A stretch of DNA of 23,010 nt, from assembly GCA_038043185.1 (NCBI GenBank), contig JBBTCO010000052.1:1-23010 (forward strand), written 5' to 3'. This stretch comes from UBA5009 sp038043185. GTDB lineage: Bacteria; Bdellovibrionota; Bdellovibrionia; Bdellovibrionales; Bdellovibrionaceae. Each line of letters starts with the position of its first letter. The stretch's first letter is position 1. Below the pieces are notes generated by a model that ran no database searches, had not been told where the DNA came from, and worked only from the letters and a program-made list of their open reading frames with translations. Position numbers and translations under genes: made by a program. Shown here in pieces: positions 1 through 7,325 of the stretch.

Positions 1-8
1 AGGATTAA

Positions 9-572
9 AAAGAAAAAATAACCGCTAACCTGACAGCATTGGGGTATCGGTCACTGACGAAAGAACTTTTTCCAAACGCGAAGAGAGTGGCGGACAAGTT
101 CCATGTTTTAAGATTACTCTCTCCAGCCTTGAGACGTCGTCGAATCGAAATAACTGGGGATCGTAGAACCTTAAGAATTAAGCGCTTACTTCAAAGAAAT
201 AGAAAAGATTTAGACTATTTTGAAAAGCAGAATGTGGATCGCTGGCTTAAGAGTTATCCAGAACTGAATTTAATTTACCGGTTCAAAGAAAAGCTGCATG
301 AGCTTTATCGAAACACCCACCGAGAACGCGCGCGCTCAAGTATGGAGCGATTAATTACTGAGCTTGGGACGACAAATATCCCGGAACTGCTAACACTGCG
401 GAAAACTTTAATAAGTTGGAAAGAAGAGATCTTAAATTATTTTGAAAAGAGGATTACCAATGCAATGACGGAAGGGTTTAACAGAATCGCAAGTCTTGTA
501 AAAAACTTGGGATTTGGATATAGGAATGAAAAAAACTATCGGCTGAGGTTTTTAAGTGCCTGTGCTGCTTGA
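9..572 (+). pseudogene. ISL3-family transposase, C-terminal remnant (5' part missing or frameshifted)
   Basis: The frame encodes the C-terminal part of a DDE transposase of the ISL3 (IS204/IS1001/IS1096/IS1165) family. It has the family signature VADKFHVLRLL, holding one catalytic Asp, and near the C-terminus TNAMTEGFNR, holding the catalytic Glu. The usual protein is about 400 residues or more; only about 180 remain, so the N-terminal DNA-binding region and the first catalytic Asp are absent. A TTG at 39 is the first possible start, but homologous-looking sequence continues upstream to the in-frame stop at 6-8. Frame 1 reads R-I-K-K into an A-rich run at 7-19, and frame 3 continues E-K-I-T-A, which suggests a frameshift in that run. 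All frames are closed near the window edge, so I call it a non-functional remnant. Seeing the sequence upstream of the window would settle this. Confidence 0.8.
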
Positions 573-579
573 TTTTTTT

Positions 580-610
580 GGTGTTACCCACCACGGAGAG
601 AGAAGAACCC
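580..610. mobile_element. Probable right terminal inverted repeat of the ISL3-type IS
   Basis: Eight bases after the transposase stop comes a GC-richer block. Read on the minus strand it begins GGGTTCTTCTCTCTCCG and ends GGTGGGTAACACC, which resembles ISL3 terminal repeats as I remember them. The left copy would lie outside the window, so the repeat cannot be confirmed here. It ends about 26 bases from the 3' end of the tRNA gene. The space between (611-636) contains several GAACC-like short repeats. Confidence 0.45.
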
Positions 611-636
611 CAGAACCGAACCGAAGAACCAAAATT

Positions 637-713
637 TGGTGATCGCGGGAGGACTCGAACCTCCGACCTATTGCTTAGAAGGCAATTGCTCTATCCAACT
701 GAGCTACGCGACC
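637..713 (-). tRNA. tRNA-Arg (anticodon TCT), CCA encoded
   Basis: The minus strand folds into a full cloverleaf. The acceptor stem is GGTCGCG paired with CGCGATC (one G-U pair), the D arm is GCTC/GAGC, and the anticodon stem is ATTGC/GCAAT with loop CTTCTAA. The T arm is GGAGG-TTCGAGT-CCTCC, followed by discriminator A and a genomically encoded CCA (TGG at 637-639 on the plus strand). The anticodon TCT lies at 677-679 and reads AGA, so the tRNA carries arginine. The gene is intact despite the IS remnant immediately downstream. It lies 31 bases after the stop of the YihY-like gene on the same strand, so cotranscription or its own promoter are both possible. Confidence 0.95.
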
Positions 714-744
714 CTGAGGCATTTCTATCGCTAATTATTGAATT

Positions 745-1557
745 TTAGTCAATAAATTCCGGATTTTCGGTGTTTTTTTGTACACTTGAACAAACGAGGA
801 CGCCGAAAAGAACGATGTACCAGAGCAATAAAATCCAGAATAAAAGCAAGGGAATAGCGGCAAGGCTGCCATAAATCTTGTTAAGTGAAAAGGCTCCTTT
901 GGCCAAGTAAGTGAACGAGGCTTTGAGGGCTGCGATCCCAATTGCCGCAAAAAGAGCTCCAGAGAGTGCGGCTCGATTTCGAACTTTTGCATCAGGAATG
1001 ATTTTGTAAATTAAGAAAAGTCCAAGAATCGCAACGATAAAATCAATCATTGGAGTATTGGCTTTAAAAAAAGGGATTATTGCATCCAAGGATCTGAAGC
1101 TGACATAAATCGCCAAAAAAAGTGGAAATATCAATATTAATAACCAAGAAAGAAAAATGCGTTTAACTAAAGGACGAGGCGAATTCTTGCTCCACATTTT
1201 TTGGATGCCGGCTTCGATATCGTGCAAAAGTCGCCATGAAGTGAAAAATAAAATGATCGCTGCGGATGTGCCTAAGGTTTTAGCCTGAATTCGATCAAAT
1301 ATTTTTTTTGCAACTAGGGAGGCCTCAGTACCGGCGGTAGTTTTAAAGTAGTCTAAAAATAGAAACTGCACTTTGGGATACAAAAATTCCAGACCCCCGA
1401 TCATCTGAAATATGGCTAAGGTCAATGCCAAGAAAGGAATTAAACTCAGAAGCGAAGAATAAGCCAAGGCTGCTGCAATTAAATGAATCTCGCTTTTTAC
1501 AAGTTGATGATAGGTATCCATGCTGACGAGGACAATTTTTTTACGTTTTGCTTTCAA
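745..1557 (-). CDS. YihY/BrkB-family inner membrane protein
   Basis: A 270-residue polytopic membrane protein of the YihY/virulence factor BrkB family (UPF0761). About six hydrophobic helices run from residue 23 to 258. Near the N-terminus is the family block AAALAYSSLLSLIPF, and near the C-terminus AKGAFSLNKIYGSLAAIP, both characteristic. The molecular role of the family is not established. The TTG start at 1557 overlaps the stop of the upstream hydrolase gene as TTGA, which implies translational coupling. An ATG at 1521 is an alternative start that would shorten the protein by 12 residues; it lacks a good ribosome site. It is the last gene of the five-gene operon that begins with the response regulator at 5510. 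Confidence 0.88.
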   Translation of the reverse strand: MKAKRKKIVLVSMDTYHQLVKSEIHLIAAALAYSSLLSLIPFLALTLAIFQMIGGLEFLYPKVQFLFLDYFKTTAGTEASLVAKKIFDRIQAKTLGTSAAIILFFTSWRLLHDIEAGIQKMWSKNSPRPLVKRIFLSWLLILIFPLFLAIYVSFRSLDAIIPFFKANTPMIDFIVAILGLFLIYKIIPDAKVRNRAALSGALFAAIGIAALKASFTYLAKGAFSLNKIYGSLAAIPLLLFWILLLWYIVLFGVLVCSSVQKNTENPEFID

Positions 1558-2447
1558 AGAGAAAACCTTTGTTGAACAGCAAAGTCACTACCTTGTCTTG
1601 CAATCAAAGCGGCATCACAATAGGGATCGTGCTCGAAAAACAAGTACCAGCCGCCATCCGCAGCGAGACCAAGATACTTTATTTTTTCTTCAATAAGATC
1701 CATGGGGTGCAAATCGTAGCCCATAACCCAGGCAAGACGAACATGGGAACTGGTGGGCGCGACATCGCCACAATAAACTAAAGTTTGCTTATTATCAGAG
1801 ATTCGAATCAGTTGATGAGCCATAGTATGGCCATTCGATATTTGTGCCGATAGATTGGGCAAAAAATTCTCAACAGGACCATCGAGTAGATTTAAAACTC
1901 CGGCCTCTTGCAGAGGTTGGTAATTCGCTGGAAAATAACTGGCGCGTTCACGAAGATTTGGCGTCGAAGCTGTCTCTAAATTTTTTTTCTGCACGTAATA
2001 TTTAGCTTTAGGAAAAGTGGGTACAATTTTACCGTCAACAGCGCAAGTAGCTCCGCCAGCATGATCAAAATGCAAATGAGTCAGTACCACGTGGTGAATG
2101 TCATCAAAGCTCAGGCCGTGCGCTGCTAGAGATTTTTTAAGCGAAGGCCCTTCGTCGCTGATGTTGTACATTTCATTGAATTTTGAACCTAATTTTTCAC
2201 CGTACTTAGCAATGAAATCTCCGCCGTTGCCGCAATCAATAAGAATATTCATTTGAGGTGATTTTAAAAGTAAGGCTCGGGCTTCCATGGGAATGCGATT
2301 TTTGTCATCGGCGGGATTGGATTTCTCCCAAAGTACTTTGGGAACAGTTCCAAACATAGCGCCACCATCTAAACCAAATATCCCTGTTGGTACTGGACAA
2401 ATTTCATAGTCATTAATTTTAAGTTTAATTTTTTGTGTGATCGTCAT
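1554..2447 (-). CDS. Metallo-beta-lactamase-fold hydrolase, YtnP-like (lactonase type)
   Basis: A 297-residue zinc hydrolase of the metallo-beta-lactamase superfamily. The metal-binding motif THLHFDHAGG gives H124, H126, D128 and H129. Further ligands are probably H207 (in SNGHT), D228 (in YCGDV) and H273 (in FEHDP). The N-terminal FGLDGGAMFGTVPKVLWEK block and the NILIDCGNGG strand resemble the YtnP group, some of which are acyl-homoserine-lactone lactonases. The substrate here is not known and lactonase activity is only an inference. The open frame extends upstream to 2510, but ATG at 2447 has GAAGG six bases before it and gives the family N-terminus. The gene then overlaps the end of the acyltransferase gene by 23 bases. 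No signal peptide is seen, so it is probably cytoplasmic. Confidence 0.87.
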   Translation of the reverse strand: MTITQKIKLKINDYEICPVPTGIFGLDGGAMFGTVPKVLWEKSNPADDKNRIPMEARALLLKSPQMNILIDCGNGGDFIAKYGEKLGSKFNEMYNISDEGPSLKKSLAAHGLSFDDIHHVVLTHLHFDHAGGATCAVDGKIVPTFPKAKYYVQKKNLETASTPNLRERASYFPANYQPLQEAGVLNLLDGPVENFLPNLSAQISNGHTMAHQLIRISDNKQTLVYCGDVAPTSSHVRLAWVMGYDLHPMDLIEEKIKYLGLAADGGWYLFFEHDPYCDAALIARQGSDFAVQQRFSL

Positions 2448-3219
2448 TGCTGCCTTCGGGAATGTGAAAATCATCAACTTTGCTTTCGCTAGCATCTTGA
2501 CTAAAAGCATTTGGATTTATTGTCAGCACCCATTTTCTATAGGCTTCATTCACCACTTGAATTGGGCTGGGCGGGTGGACCGGACCAATGTGCACAGTCA
2601 ATTTTCCTGGCTTTGCCCAAACAGCTCCCTTTGGCATCAGCCTCATATTACCATCTAAATATAAAAACAAAATCGGTGTTTGAGTTCTTTCGGAGAAAAT
2701 ACTTATTCCCCGTTTGAACTCATGAATTTTTCCGTCTTTTGACCTGGTGCCTTCGGGAAAAATAATAAGCCACATGCGATCCAGTTTAGTCAAAAGCCGT
2801 AAAATTAAATTAATGGCTTCGCCTTTGCGATCCTTACGATCAATAGGTATTGCCCCTAAGCAATGTTTTGAGAAAAAAGTAAAAAGTGGATTACTAAAAA
2901 AATAATCTTTGGCGGCAGCAATATATAAATTCATCCAATATCTTTTTGGAATCGAAGCGGTAATAGAGGTCGCATCCAAATGACTACTGTGATTGGAGAT
3001 AATTAAAAGCTTAGGATATTTTTTGTAGATCTCGTGGTAACTTTGGCCAGTCACTTTCAATCGAAAATAAAATTTAAAAACAAATTGTTGTAAATAAAAT
3101 GACCATAGCATACGAAAAAAAAGGCTGGTGAAATCAAAATTTCTGGTGAACAAAGGCAAATGCTTCAAATAAGTTGGTAGTTTTGTCCACTGCTCATTTT
3201 CATAGTTCCAGTCTTTCAT
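2425..3219 (-). CDS. plsC: 1-acyl-glycerol-3-phosphate acyltransferase-like (PlsC/LPLAT family)
   Basis: A 264-residue lysophospholipid acyltransferase-family protein that would transfer a fatty acyl group to lysophosphatidic acid at the inner membrane, giving phosphatidic acid. The catalytic HX4D box is NHSSHLD (H77, D82) and the substrate-binding box is FPEGTRS (154-160). A hydrophobic stretch around residues 30-55 should anchor it. The ATG at 3219 is preceded by AGAGGAT at good spacing. It begins 9 bases after the stop of the CdsA-like gene, whose product would use phosphatidic acid as substrate, so the two could act in sequence. The C-terminal tail after about residue 235 is polar and probably disordered. 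Family membership is sure; the exact acceptor lipid is not. Confidence 0.88.
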   Translation of the reverse strand: MKDWNYENEQWTKLPTYLKHLPLFTRNFDFTSLFFRMLWSFYLQQFVFKFYFRLKVTGQSYHEIYKKYPKLLIISNHSSHLDATSITASIPKRYWMNLYIAAAKDYFFSNPLFTFFSKHCLGAIPIDRKDRKGEAINLILRLLTKLDRMWLIIFPEGTRSKDGKIHEFKRGISIFSERTQTPILFLYLDGNMRLMPKGAVWAKPGKLTVHIGPVHPPSPIQVVNEAYRKWVLTINPNAFSQDASESKVDDFHIPEGSNDDHTKN

Positions 3220-3228
3220 TTCTATCCT

Positions 3229-4137
3229 CTATTGTAGAGCAGTCATTATATAATAATAAATTGGTGCCACAAAAATAAGACGATCCATTCTTTGCAAGGA
3301 ATCGCCCCGACCTAAAATAAAGGTGCCAACGATTTTAACGCCGGCATCTCTTCGCACAACACTCATCACCAATTCGCCGAACAATCCACCAAGGGACGCG
3401 ATCAGGCCAGCGATGTACCAGTATTTATCCGACTGATCGGGTAACAACCACCGCATTCCACCAGCAAGGGCTAGTGTTAATCCCATGGATATAAGGGTGG
3501 ACCATAAGTTTCGACGGGAATCAATCCGCGAAAAAAGTTTGTAACCTTTAAAATAACGACTGATGGCAATATTTGTATTATCACAAAATTCGGTCAGTAC
3601 AATTAGGTACAAAATTTGATAAATTCCATTGTGCAGATTTAAGATCAATCCTAAATGCATAAAGCTCCAACCCAAAAAAACAAAAGCCAGCAGGGTCAGG
3701 CAAATATATTGAATCATTCGTTTATAGTTATTTCGAATCAATGGAACAAAACAGCAGACTCCCAAACAAATCATCGGAAGTTGATTGTATAAAGCGATTA
3801 AATCTAAATAAGCACAAAAACCCAAGCCGATGATCCCCAAGTAGCAGATGATAACAAAGTAATTGCGGTGATACATGCCCATCAATTGAAAAAATATTTT
3901 TGCTCCATACATTGCGATAAGAACCAAAATAATTTGCGTGCAAAGATTCCCAAAGGAAAATAAAATAAATAAAAACGGTGCAGCAACAAGCCAGCTTTTG
4001 ATATTGGCCCAGGCGCTGATAAAATAATAACTTCGTTGCCGGAAAAAATAAACAATAATGCCCGAAAAGAAAACAATACCCAGAACGGTCAGGGCAGTTT
4101 GTCTAAATATGGGATCAGTGATCAGAAGTGAGTTCAT
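3229..4137 (-). CDS. CdsA-like phosphatidate cytidylyltransferase (divergent)
   Basis: A 302-residue protein with about eight hydrophobic helices that matches the CTP-transferase (CdsA) family. This enzyme makes CDP-diacylglycerol from phosphatidic acid and CTP. The C-terminal signature is recognisable: VVRRDAGVK at about 260-268 and LGRGDSLQRMDRL at 275-287, where the family has S-x-x-KR-x4-KD and G-H-G-G-x-x-DR-x-D. The HGG part is changed to RGD, and the usual SPKKT element upstream is degraded to DSRRNLW (206-212). It may therefore be a divergent paralogue, with the housekeeping cdsA elsewhere. Its ATG overlaps the response-regulator stop as ATGA, and it is followed after 9 bases by the plsC-like gene. 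Confidence 0.8.
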   Translation of the reverse strand: MNSLLITDPIFRQTALTVLGIVFFSGIIVYFFRQRSYYFISAWANIKSWLVAAPFLFILFSFGNLCTQIILVLIAMYGAKIFFQLMGMYHRNYFVIICYLGIIGLGFCAYLDLIALYNQLPMICLGVCCFVPLIRNNYKRMIQYICLTLLAFVFLGWSFMHLGLILNLHNGIYQILYLIVLTEFCDNTNIAISRYFKGYKLFSRIDSRRNLWSTLISMGLTLALAGGMRWLLPDQSDKYWYIAGLIASLGGLFGELVMSVVRRDAGVKIVGTFILGRGDSLQRMDRLIFVAPIYYYIMTALQ

Positions 4138-5510
4138 ATTTTCTCCAACTCAATTTGATGGTCTTTAATTTTTTTATAGAGGTTGGACCTAGAAATTTGT
4201 AAAATTTGCGATGTCTGATCAATATCCTTTTCAAATTTAATTAAAGCCTCTAATAAAATTGATTTTTCAAAACGCTCAACCAAGGTATTCATGCCTAAAT
4301 GTAAATCGATTTCTCTGAGAGAATTCGATCCTGTTTTTATCGCATTCAAGGTGCTCATTTGCGGACGAAGAAGAGCTTGTACTTCTTCGTGACGAATCAT
4401 CGGCAGCGGAGATGTCAGGCTCAGTTGTTCGCAGACCCGCTTGAGTTCACGGACATTCCCCGGCCAAGGATAATTTTGCATGGTTTGTAAGCCATCAGCC
4501 GAAAATCTTTTATTTCTGCGTGGTCGTTCGTTAGATAGAAAATATTCGGTCAAGCTCAGAATATCTTCTTGGCGCTCCTGCAAGCTTGGCAAAAGAATTT
4601 TGTGCGAGGATAAGCGAAAATACAAATCTTCTCGAAAGCTGCCGTCACGAACCATGGACTCTAAATTTTTATTACTGGCAACAATGACTCGAGTTTTTAT
4701 TTGGGTCGAGTTTTGTGAGCCAACTCTTCGAACTTCGCCATTTTCCAAAAAGCGTAATAATTTGGCCTGTTGGCTTAAGGGAAGGGCTTCAATTTCATCC
4801 AAAAATAAATCTCCGCCATGAGCGGCTTCAATTAAACCCATTTTATTTTGATCAGCGCCAGTGAAAGAGCCTTTGTTGTGGCCAAACATTTCGCTTTCAA
4901 ATAAGGCTTCAGGCAAGCCAGCCATATTCACAACGATAAAAGGCCGAGAGCCCTCTTGAGCGTTTAGCAACCGAGCAATGACTTCTTTTCCAGTGCCGGT
5001 TTCACCTTGAATTAAAACAGAATTAGTTTCGCCTTTGAGCTGCGCCAAGCGTTGGCGGATTTCTTGACTGTGTTTGCCGTTGCCCACCCACTGAAATTTG
5101 GAATTTTCTCGACTGGTATTCAGATTTTGTAAATACCAATGAGCTTCTACTTTTTCCAAAAGTGAAATAACTTCTTCAGCCATCAATGGCTTAGATAAAA
5201 AACGCTGAGCTCCACATTTCAGTCCTGTTTCCATAAGATCACGACTGAGATCACCAGACATTGCCGTAATATCTAATTGGGATTGCATTTCACGAAGTTT
5301 TTCAACAACTCGAAGGCCCGTAGGCTGATGGACCACTTTGTTAAGATGCATATCGACGAAGGCGGCATGATAATGGCGATTCCAATCAACATCGCTCATT
5401 TCATGGGCAGAATAAATCTTCCATTGTGAAGGTTTTGCAAGTTTTAACGATTGATGAATCAAAGGGTCATCGTCAACAACAAGAAGATTAAGCGAAGAGC
5501 GTGAGTCCAT
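4134..5510 (-). CDS. Sigma-54-dependent response regulator (REC - AAA+ - Fis HTH)
   Basis: A 458-residue NtrC-type activator. Residues 8-125 are a receiver domain with acidic cluster D13-D15, phospho-acceptor D53 (FVDMHL) and conserved K107 (FLSKP). Residues about 140-375 are the AAA+ sigma-54 activator domain: Walker A GETGTGKE (169-176), Walker B GGDLFLDEIEAL, and arginine-finger region around FREDLYFRL (292-300). The sigma-54 contact loop reads GSFTGA (214-219) where GAFTGA is usual. The C-terminus (about 435-455) is a Fis-type helix-turn-helix. It should activate RpoN-dependent promoters when phosphorylated. No histidine kinase is in the window. It is the first gene of the lipid/envelope operon, overlapping the next gene by ATGA, and it is divergent from serA across 102 bases. 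Confidence 0.93.
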   Translation of the reverse strand: MDSRSSLNLLVVDDDPLIHQSLKLAKPSQWKIYSAHEMSDVDWNRHYHAAFVDMHLNKVVHQPTGLRVVEKLREMQSQLDITAMSGDLSRDLMETGLKCGAQRFLSKPLMAEEVISLLEKVEAHWYLQNLNTSRENSKFQWVGNGKHSQEIRQRLAQLKGETNSVLIQGETGTGKEVIARLLNAQEGSRPFIVVNMAGLPEALFESEMFGHNKGSFTGADQNKMGLIEAAHGGDLFLDEIEALPLSQQAKLLRFLENGEVRRVGSQNSTQIKTRVIVASNKNLESMVRDGSFREDLYFRLSSHKILLPSLQERQEDILSLTEYFLSNERPRRNKRFSADGLQTMQNYPWPGNVRELKRVCEQLSLTSPLPMIRHEEVQALLRPQMSTLNAIKTGSNSLREIDLHLGMNTLVERFEKSILLEALIKFEKDIDQTSQILQISRSNLYKKIKDHQIELEKI

Positions 5511-5612
5511 TCTTAAATTTTGACCCTCATTGTCTGGAATGAGTAGCTCTATTGCGCGATGTTAGCTTGGAATAATCAGTGACAGAATCAGGTCCCGAGA
5601 TTGGAATAAGGC

Positions 5613-6830
5613 ATGTCTATCCCAGTTAAAATATTACTTGCTGAAAATATTCATTCTGTAGCCAAAGAAAGACTCGAGAGCGAAGGCTTCCAAGTGGATT
5701 TGCTTTCTCATTCTCCCAGCGAAGAAGAGCTTCTGAAATTGCTGCCGCAATATCAAGTTTTAGGAATTCGTTCAAAGACCGAAATCTCGGAAAAAGTATT
5801 AAAGGCAAATCCCCATTTGCTCTGCATCGGTGCATTTTGCATTGGTACAAATCAAATTAATTTAAAGGCCTCTACATCGATTGGCGTTCCGGTTTTTAAT
5901 GCCCCTCACTCGAACACCCGAAGCGTGGCCGAACTTGTTATTGCCGAGATGATTGGCTTGTGTCGGCAACTTTGTGATCGAAGTATGAAGGCTCATGTCG
6001 GGGAGTGGATTAAGTCTGCGGATGGTTCACGCGAAATTCGCGGCAAAACATTGGGTATCGTGGGTTATGGACATATCGGAAGTCAGCTAAGTGTCTTAGC
6101 TGAAAGTTTAGGACTCAAAGTTGTTTTTTACGATATTGTTAAAAAACTTCCTTTGGGAAACGCCCAAGTGATGAGGACCTTATCAGAGCTTCTTGAGATT
6201 TCTGATTTCGTTAGCTTGCATGTTCCGGAAACTTCGCAGACAAAAAATATGATTTCTTCTGCGGAATTTAAAAAAATGAAGAAAGATAGTTTTTTGATCA
6301 ATGCTAGCCGAGGTTCCGTCGTAGAGATCGAAGACCTTGTGGTGGCGCTAAAATCAAAACATCTTGCGGGTTGTGCGATTGATGTATTTCCAATGGAACC
6401 CTCTTCGAATAAAGAAAAATTTCAATCACCCTTGCAGGGCTTGCCCAATGTCATTCTTACGCCTCACATTGGTGGCAGTACTGAAGAAGCTCAGTATGCC
6501 ATTGGACTTGAGGTTGCGGAAAGTTTCCGTCGATTTATTCGCATTGGTTCGAGTGCCGGCGCGGTGAATTTTCCAAACGTGGATCTGCCGGCAAGACCTT
6601 CGGTTTCGCGAATGATTAACATTCATAAAAACGAGCCCGGAGTTTTAGGAGAAGTGAATGGTTTGATTTCAAAAGCGGGAGCGAATATTCAAGCTCAGTA
6701 CTTGGCAACGGATGAAAAAATTGGATATTTGATCGTGGATATTGAAGTGGTTGATGGTCACGGTTTGGCGAATGAAATTCAGAAATTGACCAGAAGTATT
6801 AAGACACGAGTTGTTTTAGCACAAAAGTAA
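5613..6830 (+). CDS. serA: D-3-phosphoglycerate dehydrogenase
   Basis: A 405-residue enzyme that oxidises 3-phosphoglycerate to 3-phosphohydroxypyruvate with NAD+, the first step of serine synthesis. Length and layout match the E. coli type (410 residues). The nucleotide-binding motif is VGYGHIG (150-156). Catalytic residues R233 (ASRGS), E262 (FPMEP) and H285 (PHIGGST) correspond to R240, E269 and H292 of E. coli SerA. A C-terminal ACT domain (about 334-405, NEPGVLGEVNGLISKAGANI) suggests feedback control by serine. ATG 5613 is preceded by TAAGG. It converges on a small exported-protein gene with only 10 bases between the stops. The 2-hydroxyacid dehydrogenase family is broad, but the ACT domain supports SerA. 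Confidence 0.93.
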   Translation: MSIPVKILLAENIHSVAKERLESEGFQVDLLSHSPSEEELLKLLPQYQVLGIRSKTEISEKVLKANPHLLCIGAFCIGTNQINLKASTSIGVPVFNAPHSNTRSVAELVIAEMIGLCRQLCDRSMKAHVGEWIKSADGSREIRGKTLGIVGYGHIGSQLSVLAESLGLKVVFYDIVKKLPLGNAQVMRTLSELLEISDFVSLHVPETSQTKNMISSAEFKKMKKDSFLINASRGSVVEIEDLVVALKSKHLAGCAIDVFPMEPSSNKEKFQSPLQGLPNVILTPHIGGSTEEAQYAIGLEVAESFRRFIRIGSSAGAVNFPNVDLPARPSVSRMINIHKNEPGVLGEVNGLISKAGANIQAQYLATDEKIGYLIVDIEVVDGHGLANEIQKLTRSIKTRVVLAQK

Positions 6831-6840
6831 GAAGCGGATG

Positions 6841-7209
6841 TTATTCGCCAAGTTGAACTTGGATATTTTCACCATTATTAAGTCTTAAAAAAGCTTTGCC
6901 ATTCCCTTGATCAACAACACGCAATCGAGTATCGCGGTATTGAAGAACTCCATCTTTGAGCACTTCCTTAATTACGGAGCCTTCATAGATGGTTACAGCT
7001 GGTCCATCTTGAGTTGCTCTTGTTACATGAACAGAGTAGGCATTGCCTTCTTCATGTTTGATCTCAACATTGTTATATAAACCTTTAAGATCTTTTCCTG
7101 AAAGGTCTAGAACAATGCTCGCGAAGCAGGACTGGGTAAAGAATAAGCTGCTAACAAATAAAATGTTTTTAATGGTCTCTTTTGTTTTGGTATCTGTATT
7201 GTGTTTCAT
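6841..7209 (-). CDS. Small exported protein of unknown function
   Basis: I do not recognise a family. From ATG 7209 the protein is 122 residues. A polar, lysine-containing N-region leads into a hydrophobic core (NILFVSSLFFTQSCFA), then a likely signal-peptidase I site after SCFA. The mature part is about 92 residues, with no cysteine, strongly beta-patterned (alternating hydrophobic residues) and probably periplasmic. A TTG at 7227 would extend it by six residues, but the ATG gives a more normal signal peptide. Neither start has a clear ribosome site. It lies in the gap between serA (convergent) and the FAD-oxidase operon (same strand, 117 bases upstream), and is probably transcribed alone. 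Confidence 0.6.
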   Translation of the reverse strand: MKHNTDTKTKETIKNILFVSSLFFTQSCFASIVLDLSGKDLKGLYNNVEIKHEEGNAYSVHVTRATQDGPAVTIYEGSVIKEVLKDGVLQYRDTRLRVVDQGNGKAFLRLNNGENIQVQLGE

Positions 7210-7325
7210 GCATTTATTCAGCTGCAATTTTTGTGCACGTTGTATTCAACTCAAATTGTTTTAATTACTAATTTATGTCGAAGGATTATTCGGTAGTCAA
7301 AAATTCTTAGACACAAATGAGACTA

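Noticed and set aside
735..992. 85-codon minus-strand frame within the YihY-like gene
   Set aside because: It lies inside a well-supported gene in another frame and shows no domain or ribosome site.
2448..2510. Upstream extension of the metallo-hydrolase gene to the start at 2510
   Set aside because: The extra 21 residues overlap the acyltransferase coding end and are not family-like; the ATG at 2447 has a good ribosome site.
7223..7238. Sigma-54-like pattern GTGCAC-N5-TTGCA on the minus strand before the small exported gene at 6841-7209
   Set aside because: The -12 box is perfect and the spacing right, but the invariant GG of the -24 box is TG, and the predicted start (about 7212) falls almost on the ATG, leaving no leader.
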